Assembly (NCBI GenBank): GCA_964447605.1
Contig: CAYUTA010000026.1
Span: 1-34,670, forward strand
DNA from: CAYUTA01 sp964447605
GTDB taxonomy: Bacteria; Bacillota; Clostridia; Christensenellales; CAG-138
DNA length: 34,670 bases
Direction: 5' to 3'
Part shown: positions 7,238 through 15,889 of the stretch, piece after piece
Position numbering within the stretch: the stretch's first letter is position 1
Layout of the letters: each line of letters opens with the position of its first letter
Notes under the pieces: model-generated
What the model was told of the DNA's origin: nothing
Databases searched by the model: none
Seen by the model: the letters and a program-made list of their open reading frames with translations, nothing else
Translations under genes and position numbers: made by a program

Positions 7238-8251
7238 ATGAAAACCATCGGTTTTGTCATCAGCCACAAGAACAACGAAAAACGGCGCGGTCTGCTCCCG
7301 GCCGACGCCGGGCGCATCCGCTATCCTGCCCAGGTCGTCGTCGAGACCGGTTACGGCAAGGTGCTCGGCATCCCGGACGAGGATTATCTGGCCGCAGGGT
7401 TTTGCATCGCAAGCCACGCCGAAACGCTCGCCTGCGATATCATCGTGGACGTCAAGCTCGGCGATGCGGACTTCATCGATAAAATCGCCCCCGGAAAGAC
7501 GCTCGTCGGCTGGGCGCACGTGGTGCAGAAAACGCAGTTTACCGACGGCGTAATCGCGGGCGGACACACGGTTATCGCGTGGGAGGATATGGTTGAAAAC
7601 GGCCGCTATATCTTTTATCGCAACCGTGAACTGGCCGGGGAAACCGCCATTTTGCAGGCGTTCACCCATTATGGCGAAATGCCCTACAACACGCGCGTGG
7701 CCATCCTGGGCAACGGCCAGACCGCACACGGCGCACACCGCATTCTCGCGGGGCTTGGCGCGCGGGTCGACATCTATCCGCGCAAGCTGGAATCGCTGTT
7801 TCGCGAGAACATGTGCGATTACGATGTGCTGGTCAACTGCATATTCTGGGATACGCGCCGTACCGACCGCATCATCTACCGCGAGGACTTGAAGAATCTC
7901 AAACGCGGCTGCATGATTATCGACGTAAGCTGCGACCCGAACCTTGAGATTGAAACCTCGCGGCCAACCACCATCGACGACCCGGTGTATATGGTCGACG
8001 GCGTGCTTCACTATGCCGTGGACAACACGCCCGCAATGGCCTTTAAAACCGTCAGCCGCATCCTGAGCCGACACTTTTCCCCCTATGTTGACGACCTTGT
8101 AACAGACACGCCGAACGAGGTGATCGAGGTCGCGACGGCTATCCGGCTGGGCAAGGTGCTTGACCCGGAAATCTTTGCATTCCGGAACCGGCGGGAACGG
8201 AAGCGGAAAAAGGAGGGCCGGCAGCAGACATTGTCTTCCGCGGGTTGCTGA
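7238..8251 (+). CDS. N5-(carboxyethyl)ornithine synthase-like dehydrogenase
   Basis: A 337-residue NAD(P)-dependent enzyme of the alanine dehydrogenase / transhydrogenase fold. The closest match I recognise is N5-(1-carboxyethyl)-L-ornithine synthase (CEOS) of Lactococcus, which joins pyruvate to the side-chain amine of ornithine using NADPH. Seen: the N-terminal KTIGFVISHKNNEKRRGLLP segment type, YGKVLGI near 39-45, the Rossmann motif GNGQTAHG at 158-165, and a later VDNTPAMAFKTVS region like the VNNAPS segment of CEOS. ATG 7238 has AAGGAAAGGAAG upstream; an ATG at 7202 in frame has no such site. The last 25 residues are very basic and exceed the usual length of about 315. The real substrate could be another amino acid. 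Not linked to arginine or ornithine genes here. Confidence 0.75.
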   Translation: MKTIGFVISHKNNEKRRGLLPADAGRIRYPAQVVVETGYGKVLGIPDEDYLAAGFCIASHAETLACDIIVDVKLGDADFIDKIAPGKTLVGWAHVVQKTQFTDGVIAGGHTVIAWEDMVENGRYIFYRNRELAGETAILQAFTHYGEMPYNTRVAILGNGQTAHGAHRILAGLGARVDIYPRKLESLFRENMCDYDVLVNCIFWDTRRTDRIIYREDLKNLKRGCMIIDVSCDPNLEIETSRPTTIDDPVYMVDGVLHYAVDNTPAMAFKTVSRILSRHFSPYVDDLVTDTPNEVIEVATAIRLGKVLDPEIFAFRNRRERKRKKEGRQQTLSSAGC

Positions 8252-8377
8252 GAATTCCCGCATGGCTTTGCCCGGAGTATGGGCGTGGACGGTTGTTTGA
8301 CAGCCCGCCCATTCCCCGGGCGCGTCACCGTCGGGGAGCGCAATGCGTGGCAAACCGCATGTTGCCCGCGCTGGAAC

Positions 8378-9247
8378 TCAGCGCGCCGTATCGACCTCCT
8401 CCTGCGCCGCCTTGCAGGCCTGGCAGCGCTCCCGGTATTCCTTGGGAGACATGCCCTCCAGCAGGCGGAACCGCTGGGAAAAGTAGCTGAGGGACGAGAA
8501 GTTCAAAAACTGTGCGATCTGGGAAACCGAATGGTCGCTGTGTTCTAAAAGCTGTTTGCCTTCCTGGATGCGTCTGGCGGTGAGATAGCTGATCGGGCTG
8601 ACCCCATAGGAGCGCTGGAACAGATGCCCAAAGGAATACTTGTTCATGCGCACCATGTCCGCCAACTGAGCCAGCGTAAGGCTTTCTGCGTAGTGCTCGT
8701 CAATATACTGCTTGATCCAGACCGCATTTTTGTTGACCGGCCGGGCGGGCTCGGCCGCAGCCTCTTCAACCCACAGCTTGGCCAGACGCTGGATTTTGAT
8801 GAGCAACACTGACAGCAGGTTCCGGCATGCGGCCTCATATTGCGCGCCGCGGGTATCGATCTCCCAGAGCATGGTGCGCAGGCAGAACAGCACGCATTCC
8901 TGCTCCGGCCCATAGTCCAGCAGCGTGTATCCCGGACCGCGCCCCCCCTGAAATTCCAGTCCGGATACGCCAAGCACCATATATTCAAGCGGGTCGTCCG
9001 CCAGGCTTTGCTCCGTATGGTCGACATTGGCGTTGATGACCACCAGCTGCCGCTTCCCAACGTCCAAAACATCGTTGTGTATGAGGAACCTGCCCTTGCC
9101 GCCAATGCAGAAAAACAGCTCCGCGCAGGCGTGCGAGTGCTTGATGCTGTGCCAGTCGTTCTCAAACCGGGAAGACGCAATATATAATAGCTGGCAGGAT
9201 GGCTCCTCCCGTTGAGACATGATGAATTCAAACCGGGTATTGCTCAT
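8378..9247 (-). CDS. AraC-family transcriptional regulator
   Basis: A 289-residue regulator with an N-terminal cupin-like sensing domain (residues about 35-110; HSHACAELFFCIGGKGRFLI) and two C-terminal helix-turn-helix units (about 190-280). The first contains LAQLADMVRMNKYSFGHLFQ and the second VSQIAQFLNFSSLSYFSQRF, followed by the usual GMSPKEYRER end. AGGAGGAGC precedes the ATG. It is divergent from the sugar operon that starts at 9886, the usual place for a sugar-responsive activator, so it probably controls that operon. The ligand may be galacto-N-biose, lacto-N-biose or a related sugar. It reads convergently to the CEOS gene across 126 bases. Confidence 0.9.
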   Translation of the reverse strand: MSNTRFEFIMSQREEPSCQLLYIASSRFENDWHSIKHSHACAELFFCIGGKGRFLIHNDVLDVGKRQLVVINANVDHTEQSLADDPLEYMVLGVSGLEFQGGRGPGYTLLDYGPEQECVLFCLRTMLWEIDTRGAQYEAACRNLLSVLLIKIQRLAKLWVEEAAAEPARPVNKNAVWIKQYIDEHYAESLTLAQLADMVRMNKYSFGHLFQRSYGVSPISYLTARRIQEGKQLLEHSDHSVSQIAQFLNFSSLSYFSQRFRLLEGMSPKEYRERCQACKAAQEEVDTAR

Positions 9248-9344
9248 TGGCGTTGCTCCTCCTGCCCGTATTCCACGGCCGCCTTTGTTCCGGGCGGATT
9301 AAGATCCACGTTTCGGGCGGCAATCCGTTTTATTCGGGCCGCAC

Positions 9345-9423
9345 CTAAAACGCCGTTTTAGAATGGGTCCGCGCCGTGGCGTATTCTTTGGATACGCCTG
9401 CGCCGTTTGCCGGCTTTTCCGGC
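9345..9423. repeat. Three consecutive hairpins between the AraC gene and the sugar operon
   Basis: CTAAAAC/GTTTTAG (9345-9351/9355-9361, 3-nt centre), GGCGTAT/ATACGCC (9378-9384/9392-9398, 7-nt loop) and GCCGG/CCGGC (9409-9413/9419-9423) are all perfect. They may be terminator-like insulators or, for the first, an operator dyad. The rest of 9248-9540 shows no gene. Confidence 0.5.
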
Positions 9424-9558
9424 CGCAGGGCGTCGCATACCGCCGTCCCGGGCAGATCGTCCGGTTCTCCTTGCATCCTTGCACGGCAGGCTTAACGGGG
9501 CATTTTGCCGTCGCGCTTTTTCGTACCCCAATCATTTTTGTATATATTTTATATTTTT

Positions 9559-9689
9559 TTGTTAAAAATAGCAATATCTTGTTCAAAATAAAATCGGTTC
9601 CCCTGTTCATGCAAAAATATCTTTGGTGACGCAAAAAAATATTCATTATTATTGAAGCATTTTATAAAATTCCGATCCCTTGTTAAAAA
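9559..9689 (+). promoter_or_regulatory. AT-rich control region with TTGTTMAAAA direct repeats
   Basis: TTGTTAAAAA at 9559, TTGTTCAAAA at 9579 and TTGTTAAAAA at 9680. The first two start exactly 20 bases apart, about two helical turns, as is typical for paired AraC-type half-sites. The stretch 9530-9720 is strongly AT-rich in an otherwise GC-rich locus. Possible core promoter: TTGGTG, 17 bases, TTATTA starting at about 9624, but several alternatives exist. A small hairpin (AAACCG/CGGTTT, 9728-9744) lies in the leader. Confidence 0.5.
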
Positions 9690-9885
9690 AATCCCGTAAT
9701 AACAATATATATAAAACTTTGGCCAAGAAACCGTCTTGCGGTTTATGCCGGATGTTCCTACACTTAGAATTGAAGAGAGTCCGCAGCTCCAAGCATCCTA
9801 TCAAAGCGGAGAACGGCGCACAGATCAAAAACGAACAGATGCAGTCCCCAAAACACGACAAAATCAATTTAAGGAGGAAACAGGT

Positions 9886-11247
9886 ATGAAAAAGGTATTG
9901 GCATTGATTCTAACGCTGCTCATGGTCCTGAGTATGGTGGCTTGCGCAGGCGCGCCCGCAGAACCCGCAACGCCCGCAGAACCGCCCGCTGCGCCCGCCG
10001 AGCAACCGGCTGAGCAGCCCGCGGCCGGCAGGCTGAAGGTGGCCGCTATCGAGACCGCCTATGGCGCCGACATGTGGAAGGAAGTTTGCGCGGCGTTCAC
10101 CGAGCTGACCGGCGTCGAGGTTGTGCTCACCACCGACAAGAACCTCGAGGATGTAATCGGACCTTCCATGAAGGCCGGCGACTTCCCGGATGTGATCCAT
10201 CTGGCCACCGGCCGCGAGGACGCGCTGACGGAAACGTTCATAAAGGACAACAATATTTTAGACATCACCGACGTGCTGTCCATGACCGTACCTGGCGAAG
10301 AGGCTAAAGTCTCCGACAAAATCGCGGGCGGCTTTACCGAAACCTCCCTGACCAACCCCTATGGCGACGGCAAGACCTATCTTGCCCCCATGTTCTACTC
10401 CCCCTGCGGCCTGTTCTATGACGCCGGCCTGTTTGAGGCCAGGGGCTGGAGCGTACCTACCACCTGGGACGAGATGTGGGCGCTGGGCGACGCCGCCAAG
10501 GCGGAGGGCATCTCCCTGTTCACCTACCCCACCACCGGCTACTTTGACGCGTTTTTCTACGCGCTGATGTATTCTGTGGGCGGCGCGGATTTCTTTGACA
10601 AGGCAACCCATTATGCGGAGGGTATCTGGGATACCGAAGAGGCAAAGACCTGCTTTGACATCGTGGCCAAGCTCGCCACCTACACCGAGCCCACCACCCC
10701 CGCGCAGGCCAACGACCAGGATTTCAAGATGAATCAGCAGCTGGTGCTGGATGACAAGGCCCTGTTTATGCCCAACGGCACCTGGATTGTGGGCGAGATG
10801 GCCGATTCTCCCCGTCCGGATACCTTTAAGTGGGGCATGACCGCCCTGCCCGCGGTTGCGGCCGGCGGCGACGGTTACAGCTACACCTGGTTCGAGCAGG
10901 CGTGGATTCCCGCGGGCGCGGAAAACCAGGCTGCCGCCAAGCAGTTCATCGCTTTCCTGTATAGCGACAAGGCCTGCGAAATCTTTGCCAATGCCGGCGC
11001 AATCCAACCTGTGCTTGGCATTGCCGACAAGCTCGAGGGAGACAACAAGCTCTTCTACGCCATCTATGACAACGGCGCCAAGGCCGCAATGGGCAACTTT
11101 GCCCCGTTTAATCCCATCGAGGGACTGGACAACCGCACCGTGTGGTTTGACCCGGTGAACTCCCTTGTGGCGGGCACCATCACCGAACAGGAATGGATCG
11201 ACGGAATCAAGTCCGCCAGCGACCAGATGCGCGCCAACCTGAAATAA
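9886..11247 (+). CDS. Sugar ABC transporter solute-binding lipoprotein
   Basis: A 453-residue extracellular binding protein (CUT1 type, SBP family 1). Residues 1-21 are a lipoprotein signal with lipobox MVAC, followed by an Ala/Pro/Glu-rich linker to about residue 45. The mature domain contains ADMWKEVCAAFTELTGVEV, DFPDVIHLATG, a hinge region LAPMFYSPCGLFYDAGLF and VPTTWDEMWALGDAAK, all typical of the family, and many Trp and Tyr residues for sugar stacking. ATG 9886 is preceded by AAGGAGG. First gene of the operon with two permeases and a GH112 phosphorylase, so galacto-N-biose or lacto-N-biose is the likely ligand (inferred from context). Controlled by the AT-rich region upstream. Confidence 0.92.
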   Translation: MKKVLALILTLLMVLSMVACAGAPAEPATPAEPPAAPAEQPAEQPAAGRLKVAAIETAYGADMWKEVCAAFTELTGVEVVLTTDKNLEDVIGPSMKAGDFPDVIHLATGREDALTETFIKDNNILDITDVLSMTVPGEEAKVSDKIAGGFTETSLTNPYGDGKTYLAPMFYSPCGLFYDAGLFEARGWSVPTTWDEMWALGDAAKAEGISLFTYPTTGYFDAFFYALMYSVGGADFFDKATHYAEGIWDTEEAKTCFDIVAKLATYTEPTTPAQANDQDFKMNQQLVLDDKALFMPNGTWIVGEMADSPRPDTFKWGMTALPAVAAGGDGYSYTWFEQAWIPAGAENQAAAKQFIAFLYSDKACEIFANAGAIQPVLGIADKLEGDNKLFYAIYDNGAKAAMGNFAPFNPIEGLDNRTVWFDPVNSLVAGTITEQEWIDGIKSASDQMRANLK

Positions 11248-11301
11248 AGCGGAGCCTGTATCATCATCTGGTAAAAAGCAGTCTGAAATTGGAGTGCCAC
11301 G

Positions 11302-11363
11302 GGGCGGCGGTGGACAACCATCGCCGCCCGGAGCATCCAGAGGTCTTAAAATTGCAAAAGACC
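11302..11363 (+). promoter_or_regulatory. Intercistronic RNA hairpins after the binding-protein gene
   Basis: A 12-bp stem with one G-U pair (11302-11313 with 11318-11329, tetraloop ACAA) is flanked by partly pairing bases, and a second 6-bp hairpin GGTCTT/AAGACC follows (11342-11363). There is no T-run. Such stems between a binding-protein gene and its permeases usually protect the 3' end or cut read-through, giving excess binding protein; that role is inferred. No gene is seen in the 269-base gap. Confidence 0.6.
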
Positions 11364-11516
11364 CTATATGCCATATCCATTCCGCACGCTTACGCTTTAT
11401 CCCCACACCGTGGCTATGGCGGCTGCAGCGGAAACTTTCTCATTCCTGCACGCAACCACCTTCCATGCGCAATTTTTTCCTATCAATACGCAAAGATACG
11501 TAAAGGAGATGAGCCT

Positions 11517-12413
11517 GTGAAAAAGTCCAACGGCCGTCCCGGCCGCGGCCGTTTCATCGCGCTGTGCGCGGCCCCGGCCGCCATTTTGTTTCTGCTGTTT
11601 ATGATTGTTCCCACCCTCAATGTGTTCCGTATGTCCCTTTTTAAGCGCAGCGCCTATTCCCCCACGGAGCAGTTTGTGGGAGTGGATAACTTTGTCAAGC
11701 TATTTTCGGATGCAAATTTCATCCGCTCCATGCAAAACACCATATTGCTGATTGTGATGGTCACCATCGTGACGTTTGCCTTCGCGCTGGTATTTGCGGC
11801 CATTCTCACACGGGAGACGATCCGGGGACAAAATTTTTTCCGTATCATATTCTATATCCCAAACATTCTGTCCGTGGTTGTGATATCCGCCATATTCAGC
11901 GCCATCTACAGCACCAATAACGGCATGCTCAACAGCCTTTTATCCATGCTTAGCGGCAAGACCGTCGCCATACTCTGGAAGGGGGAAAGCATGGTTATGA
12001 TCAGCCTCATCATCGCAATGGTTTGGCAGGCAATCGGTTATTACATGGTCATGTATATGGCCTCCATGTCCAGCGTGCCCATCAGCCTTTATGAAAGCGC
12101 GCAGCTGGACGGCGCGAACAAGGTCCGGCAGTTCTTTGAGATCACCATCCCGCTGATCTGGACCAACATCCGCACAACGCTCACATTCTTTATCATCAGC
12201 ACGATCAATATGGCGTTCCTGTTTGTTAAGGCCATGACCAGCGGCGGCCCCAACGGGGCTTCGGAGGTGGCGCTGTCCTACATGTATAAGCAGGCGTACA
12301 CCAACTCCACCTATGGCTACGGCATGGCCATCGGCGCCGTGGTATTCCTGTTCTCCTTCGCCCTCTCCGCGCTGGTGAACCGGGTTACCGAGCGGGATGT
12401 GCTGGAATTCTGA
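11517..12413 (+). CDS. Sugar ABC transporter permease 1 (MalF/UgpA type)
   Basis: A 298-residue inner-membrane permease with about six membrane helices; the first follows a basic start (GRPGRGRF). The EAA loop that contacts the ATPase is near residues 198-220 (ESAQLDGANKVRQFFEITIP). GTG 11517 is chosen because AAAGGAG lies 8 bases upstream; a much longer in-frame start at 11193 would overlap the binding-protein gene and the hairpins. Pairs with the next gene to form the channel. No ATPase gene is present, so a shared MsmX/MsmK-type ATPase elsewhere is likely. Confidence 0.92.
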   Translation: MKKSNGRPGRGRFIALCAAPAAILFLLFMIVPTLNVFRMSLFKRSAYSPTEQFVGVDNFVKLFSDANFIRSMQNTILLIVMVTIVTFAFALVFAAILTRETIRGQNFFRIIFYIPNILSVVVISAIFSAIYSTNNGMLNSLLSMLSGKTVAILWKGESMVMISLIIAMVWQAIGYYMVMYMASMSSVPISLYESAQLDGANKVRQFFEITIPLIWTNIRTTLTFFIISTINMAFLFVKAMTSGGPNGASEVALSYMYKQAYTNSTYGYGMAIGAVVFLFSFALSALVNRVTERDVLEF

Positions 12414-12431
12414 GAAAGGAGGAGGCTGGAT

Positions 12432-13322
12432 ATGAAAGAGACAAAAAAACAGACTGCGGGAAACCGAATTTTCAGGCTGTTTGTGTATGTGGCTCTGATC
12501 ACCCTGGCCGTGTGCATTATTGTGCCGGTCGCCTGGGTGTTCATGGCTTCCATCAAGGAGAACAGCGAGTTCTATGGCAACCCCTGGTCCATGCCGCTGG
12601 GTTTCTATTACCAGAACTTCATAGACGCATGGAACAAGGCCAGCATGGGCGAATACATGCTGACCTCCCTGATCGTAACGGCGCTGGCCCTGGGAATCCT
12701 GCTGGTGGTGGCTCTGCCCGCGGCCTATGTGCTTTCCCGGTTTAAATTCCGGCTCCGGGCTCCGCTGAACACGGCGTTTATGGCGGGCCTGTTCATCAAT
12801 GTCAACTACATCGTGGTGCCCATTTTCCTGATGCTGGTGGATGGCGACAAATTCCTGAGAAGCACTTTGGGCAGTGGCTTTCTGCTCAACAATATCTTTG
12901 TGCTGGCGCTGGTATACGCCGCCACGGCGCTGCCGTTTACCGTCTACCTGCTCTCGGGCTATTTTGCGTCGCTGCCGCACGACTTTGAGGAGGCTGCGTA
13001 TATCGACGGCGCGGGCTACGGCAAGACCATGTTCCGCATCATGTTCCCAATGGCGCAGCCCTCCATCATCACGGTGATTCTGTTCAACTTCCTCTCCTTC
13101 TGGAACGAATATATCATCGCCATGACGCTGCTGACGGATCCCGGCGGCAGCCGGACGCTGCCCGTGGGCTTGATGCAGCTAACCCAGGCCCAGCAATCCG
13201 CAGCACAGTTCGGCCAGCTGTACGCCGGACTGGTGCTGGTGATGCTGCCCACGCTGATCCTCTATATCTGCGTGCAGAAAAAACTGACGCAGGGCATGAC
13301 CTTGGGCGGACTGAAAGGATAG
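12432..13322 (+). CDS. Sugar ABC transporter permease 2 (MalG/UgpE type)
   Basis: A 296-residue inner-membrane permease with about six helices, partner of the upstream permease. The EAA loop is near residues 185-207 (EEAAYIDGAGYGKTMFRIMF). The N-terminus is short and basic before the first helix. ATG 12432 follows AAAGGAGGAGG. It lies 18 bases after permease 1 and 8 bases before the small membrane protein, so the genes are surely co-transcribed. Confidence 0.93.
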   Translation: MKETKKQTAGNRIFRLFVYVALITLAVCIIVPVAWVFMASIKENSEFYGNPWSMPLGFYYQNFIDAWNKASMGEYMLTSLIVTALALGILLVVALPAAYVLSRFKFRLRAPLNTAFMAGLFINVNYIVVPIFLMLVDGDKFLRSTLGSGFLLNNIFVLALVYAATALPFTVYLLSGYFASLPHDFEEAAYIDGAGYGKTMFRIMFPMAQPSIITVILFNFLSFWNEYIIAMTLLTDPGGSRTLPVGLMQLTQAQQSAAQFGQLYAGLVLVMLPTLILYICVQKKLTQGMTLGGLKG

Positions 13323-13330
13323 GTGCGCAT

Positions 13331-13540
13331 ATGCAATTCTGGAAAGATCACAAGGCGCTGCGACTCGTGGTGATTCTGTTTTTCTTCCTGACCGGGCTTG
13401 CGTTGGTCGTCTGGGGCTGGACGATTACGGGCAAGCTGGCCGGGCTTGGCATCATGGTGCTGGGATTAATATTTCTGCTCACCGCGCTTATGGTCTATAA
13501 CAAGCCCTTTCAAAGCCTGAAAAAGGATAAAAGGCTTTGA
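13331..13540 (+). CDS. Small two-helix membrane protein of the GH112 operon
   Basis: A 69-residue protein with two predicted membrane helices (about 11-31 and 36-56), a basic N-terminus and a Lys-rich tail (SLKKDKRL), so both ends are probably cytoplasmic. It lies between the permeases and the phosphorylase with 8 and 28 bases of spacing. No catalytic motif is visible. It resembles uncharacterised small DUF-type proteins linked to sugar ABC systems (possibly DUF6903, from memory, not checked). A role in tuning the transporter or docking the phosphorylase is only a guess. Confidence 0.8.
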   Translation: MQFWKDHKALRLVVILFFFLTGLALVVWGWTITGKLAGLGIMVLGLIFLLTALMVYNKPFQSLKKDKRL

Positions 13541-13568
13541 CCGGCAACTTGTTTTGGGGAGAAAATCT

Positions 13569-15749
13569 ATGAATGAACACAATAACAGACGGGGACAGGT
13601 GACGATCCCGACAGACCTGGACGTGGTGCCGGAAACGCTGGAGATACTCCGCCGCTGGGGCGCGGACGCCATACGCGACTGCGACGGCACGGAGTTCCCG
13701 GAGGCGCTTAAAGGCGTGGGGGCGAAGATCTACTCCACCTACTACACCACCCGCAAGGACAACGCGTGGGCCAGAGCAAACCCGGATGAAATTCAGCAGT
13801 GCTACCTGATGACGGGCTTTTATACGGCCCTGTCGCAGAGCCTTGCCATTCCGCTGATGCAGGGGATTTCCTCCGCGCTCGTACAGGTGAACGACCGCGA
13901 CGACATCCGCCGCTGGTGGGAGGTTATGGACCGCACTGCGGGCGCGCCCGTGCCCACGGAGGACTGGCGCTATTGCCCGGAGACGGGCTGCGTGGAGCTC
14001 CTTAACGCGGTTCCCTATCACGAATACACGGCGAGCTTTCTCGCCTACCTCATCTGGGACCCGGTTCACATGTACAATGCGGTGACCAACGGCTGGCACG
14101 ACTTTGAGCACCAGATGACCTTTGACGTACGCCAGCCCAAAACGCGGCGGTACTCGATGGAGCGCCTGCACCGGTTCATTGCGGAGCATCCGTATGTGGA
14201 CGTAATCCGCTACACCACGTTTTTCCATCAGTTCACGCTGATTTTCGACGAACTCAAGCGGGAAAAGTACGTGGACTGGTACGGCTACTCGGCCTCCGTA
14301 TCCCCCTATATTCTGGAGCAGTTCGAGCGCGAGGTTGGCTATCCCTTCCGGCCCGAATACATCATTGACCAGGGATACTACAACAATCAATACCGCGTGC
14401 CGGGCCGGGAATATTTCGATTTCATGGCGTTCCAGCGCCGCGAGGTGGCAAAGCTGGCCCGGGAGATGGTCGATATCACCCACGAGCTGGGCAAGGAGGC
14501 CATGATGTTTCTGGGCGACCACTGGATCGGAACCGAGCCGTTTCTGCCGGAGTTCGCCACAATCGGGCTGGACGCGGTGGTTGGCAGCGTAGGCAACGGC
14601 GCAACGCTGCGGCTGATTGCGGATATCCCGGGCGTGCGGTACACGGAGGGGCGTTTTTTGCCCTACTTTTTCCCGGACACTTTTTTCGAGGGCGGCGACC
14701 CCGTGCGGGAGGCCCGCGAAAACTGGGTGACCGCGCGCCGCGCCATCCTGCGCCGGCCCATCGACCGCATCGGCTACGGCGGCTATCTCAAGCTCGCGTT
14801 GCAGTTCCCCGATTTTGTGGACTATGTACAGAGCGTCTGCGACGAATTCCGCCTGCTTTACGCCAATGTCAAAGGCGCGAAGCCCTATTGCGTAAAAACC
14901 GTCGCGGTGCTTAACTGCTGGGGCAAGATGCGCTCCTGGGGCTGCCACATGGTGCACCACGCGCTGTATCAGAAACAGAATTACAGCTATGCGGGTGTGA
15001 TCGAGGCGCTTGCCGGCGCGCCCTTTGCGGTGCGGTTTCTAAGCTTTGCGGAGATTCAGGCCGACCCCGGCGCGCTTTCCGATGTGGACGTCGTTTTGAC
15101 CGTGGGCGACGGAGACACGGCCCATACCGGCGGCGCGGTGTGGGAGGACCCGGCCGTTTCGGCGGCGCTGCGCGCGTTCGTACACCGCGGCGGCGGGTTC
15201 ATCGGCGTTGGGGAGCCCTCCGGCCACCAGTGGCAGGGGCGCTATTTCCAGCTTGCCAATGTGCTGGGCGTGGAGAAGGAGACGGGCTTTACACTGGGGT
15301 ACGACAAGTACAACTGGGAAACCCATCCCGGGCATTTCATACTGGCCGACTGCGCGGATGGCGGGCCGGACTTTGGCGAGGGGAAGAAGAGCGTCTACGC
15401 CCTGTCCGGCGCGGCGGTGCTCATTGAGCGCGCGCATGAGGTGCAGATGGCCGCCAACGAGTTTGGCGCGGGCCGTGGAGTATATATCAGCGGCCTGCCG
15501 TACAGCTTTGCCAACAGCCGCCTGCTGCACCGCGCCATCCTCTGGTCGGCGCATGGCGAGGACGCGCTGCACGCGTGGTTCAGCGAGAATTACCGCGTTG
15601 AGGTACATGCCTATGTCGAAAACGGCAAATACTGCGCGGTAAACAACACCTATGAACGCCAGTCCACCGTCATTTGGCGCGGGGACGGCGAACGCTTTCC
15701 CCTGACGCTGGAACCCAGCGAAATCCGTTGGTTTGAGATGCAGCCGTAG
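13569..15749 (+). CDS. GH112 1,3-beta-galactosyl-N-acetylhexosamine phosphorylase
   Basis: A 726-residue cytoplasmic phosphorylase of family GH112. It splits galacto-N-biose or lacto-N-biose with phosphate to galactose-1-phosphate and GalNAc or GlcNAc. Length fits the family (about 720-750). The N-terminal VTIPTDLDVVPETLEILRRWGADAIRDCDG segment type and YSTYYTTRKDNAW are family hallmarks. The likely proton donor is Asp317 in FLGDHWIGTEPF, the counterpart of the known catalytic Asp of the Bifidobacterium enzyme (assigned from memory). A glutamine-amidotransferase-like middle domain (about 440-660) and a C-terminal beta domain follow. ATG 13569 has GGGGAG upstream. Some GH112 enzymes prefer galactosyl-rhamnose, so the substrate is not certain. 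No linked HexNAc kinase or gal genes. Confidence 0.92.
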   Translation: MNEHNNRRGQVTIPTDLDVVPETLEILRRWGADAIRDCDGTEFPEALKGVGAKIYSTYYTTRKDNAWARANPDEIQQCYLMTGFYTALSQSLAIPLMQGISSALVQVNDRDDIRRWWEVMDRTAGAPVPTEDWRYCPETGCVELLNAVPYHEYTASFLAYLIWDPVHMYNAVTNGWHDFEHQMTFDVRQPKTRRYSMERLHRFIAEHPYVDVIRYTTFFHQFTLIFDELKREKYVDWYGYSASVSPYILEQFEREVGYPFRPEYIIDQGYYNNQYRVPGREYFDFMAFQRREVAKLAREMVDITHELGKEAMMFLGDHWIGTEPFLPEFATIGLDAVVGSVGNGATLRLIADIPGVRYTEGRFLPYFFPDTFFEGGDPVREARENWVTARRAILRRPIDRIGYGGYLKLALQFPDFVDYVQSVCDEFRLLYANVKGAKPYCVKTVAVLNCWGKMRSWGCHMVHHALYQKQNYSYAGVIEALAGAPFAVRFLSFAEIQADPGALSDVDVVLTVGDGDTAHTGGAVWEDPAVSAALRAFVHRGGGFIGVGEPSGHQWQGRYFQLANVLGVEKETGFTLGYDKYNWETHPGHFILADCADGGPDFGEGKKSVYALSGAAVLIERAHEVQMAANEFGAGRGVYISGLPYSFANSRLLHRAILWSAHGEDALHAWFSENYRVEVHAYVENGKYCAVNNTYERQSTVIWRGDGERFPLTLEPSEIRWFEMQP

Positions 15750-15840
15750 CGGTAAGCGGCAGGATGTCCGGCCGGGTTCCGTCCGTTCAACCAGTTTGAG
15801 GGAATGCCTGCGCGCACCATGCGCCCGCAGGCCGCATGCG

Positions 15841-15889
15841 CCGGTGGGTTTCCGCCGGTGTCAGGCCATCAAAAAACTCCGTTTTTTGA
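15841..15889 (+). repeat. Two hairpins downstream of the GH112 gene
   Basis: CCGGTGG/CCGCCGG (15841-15847/15852-15858, one G-U) is followed by a 9-bp perfect AT-rich dyad, TCAAAAAAC/GTTTTTTGA (15869-15877/15881-15889, 3-nt loop). The second could serve as a terminator because its 3' arm is T-rich. Confidence 0.45.

Noticed and set aside
7130..8353. A 407-codon minus-strand frame over the CEOS gene
   Set aside because: Antisense shadow; no ribosome site, and the plus-strand frame has clear family motifs.
13488..14960. A 490-codon minus-strand frame inside the GH112 gene
   Set aside because: Antisense shadow of a well-supported enzyme gene, with His/Arg/Val-rich composition typical of shadows.
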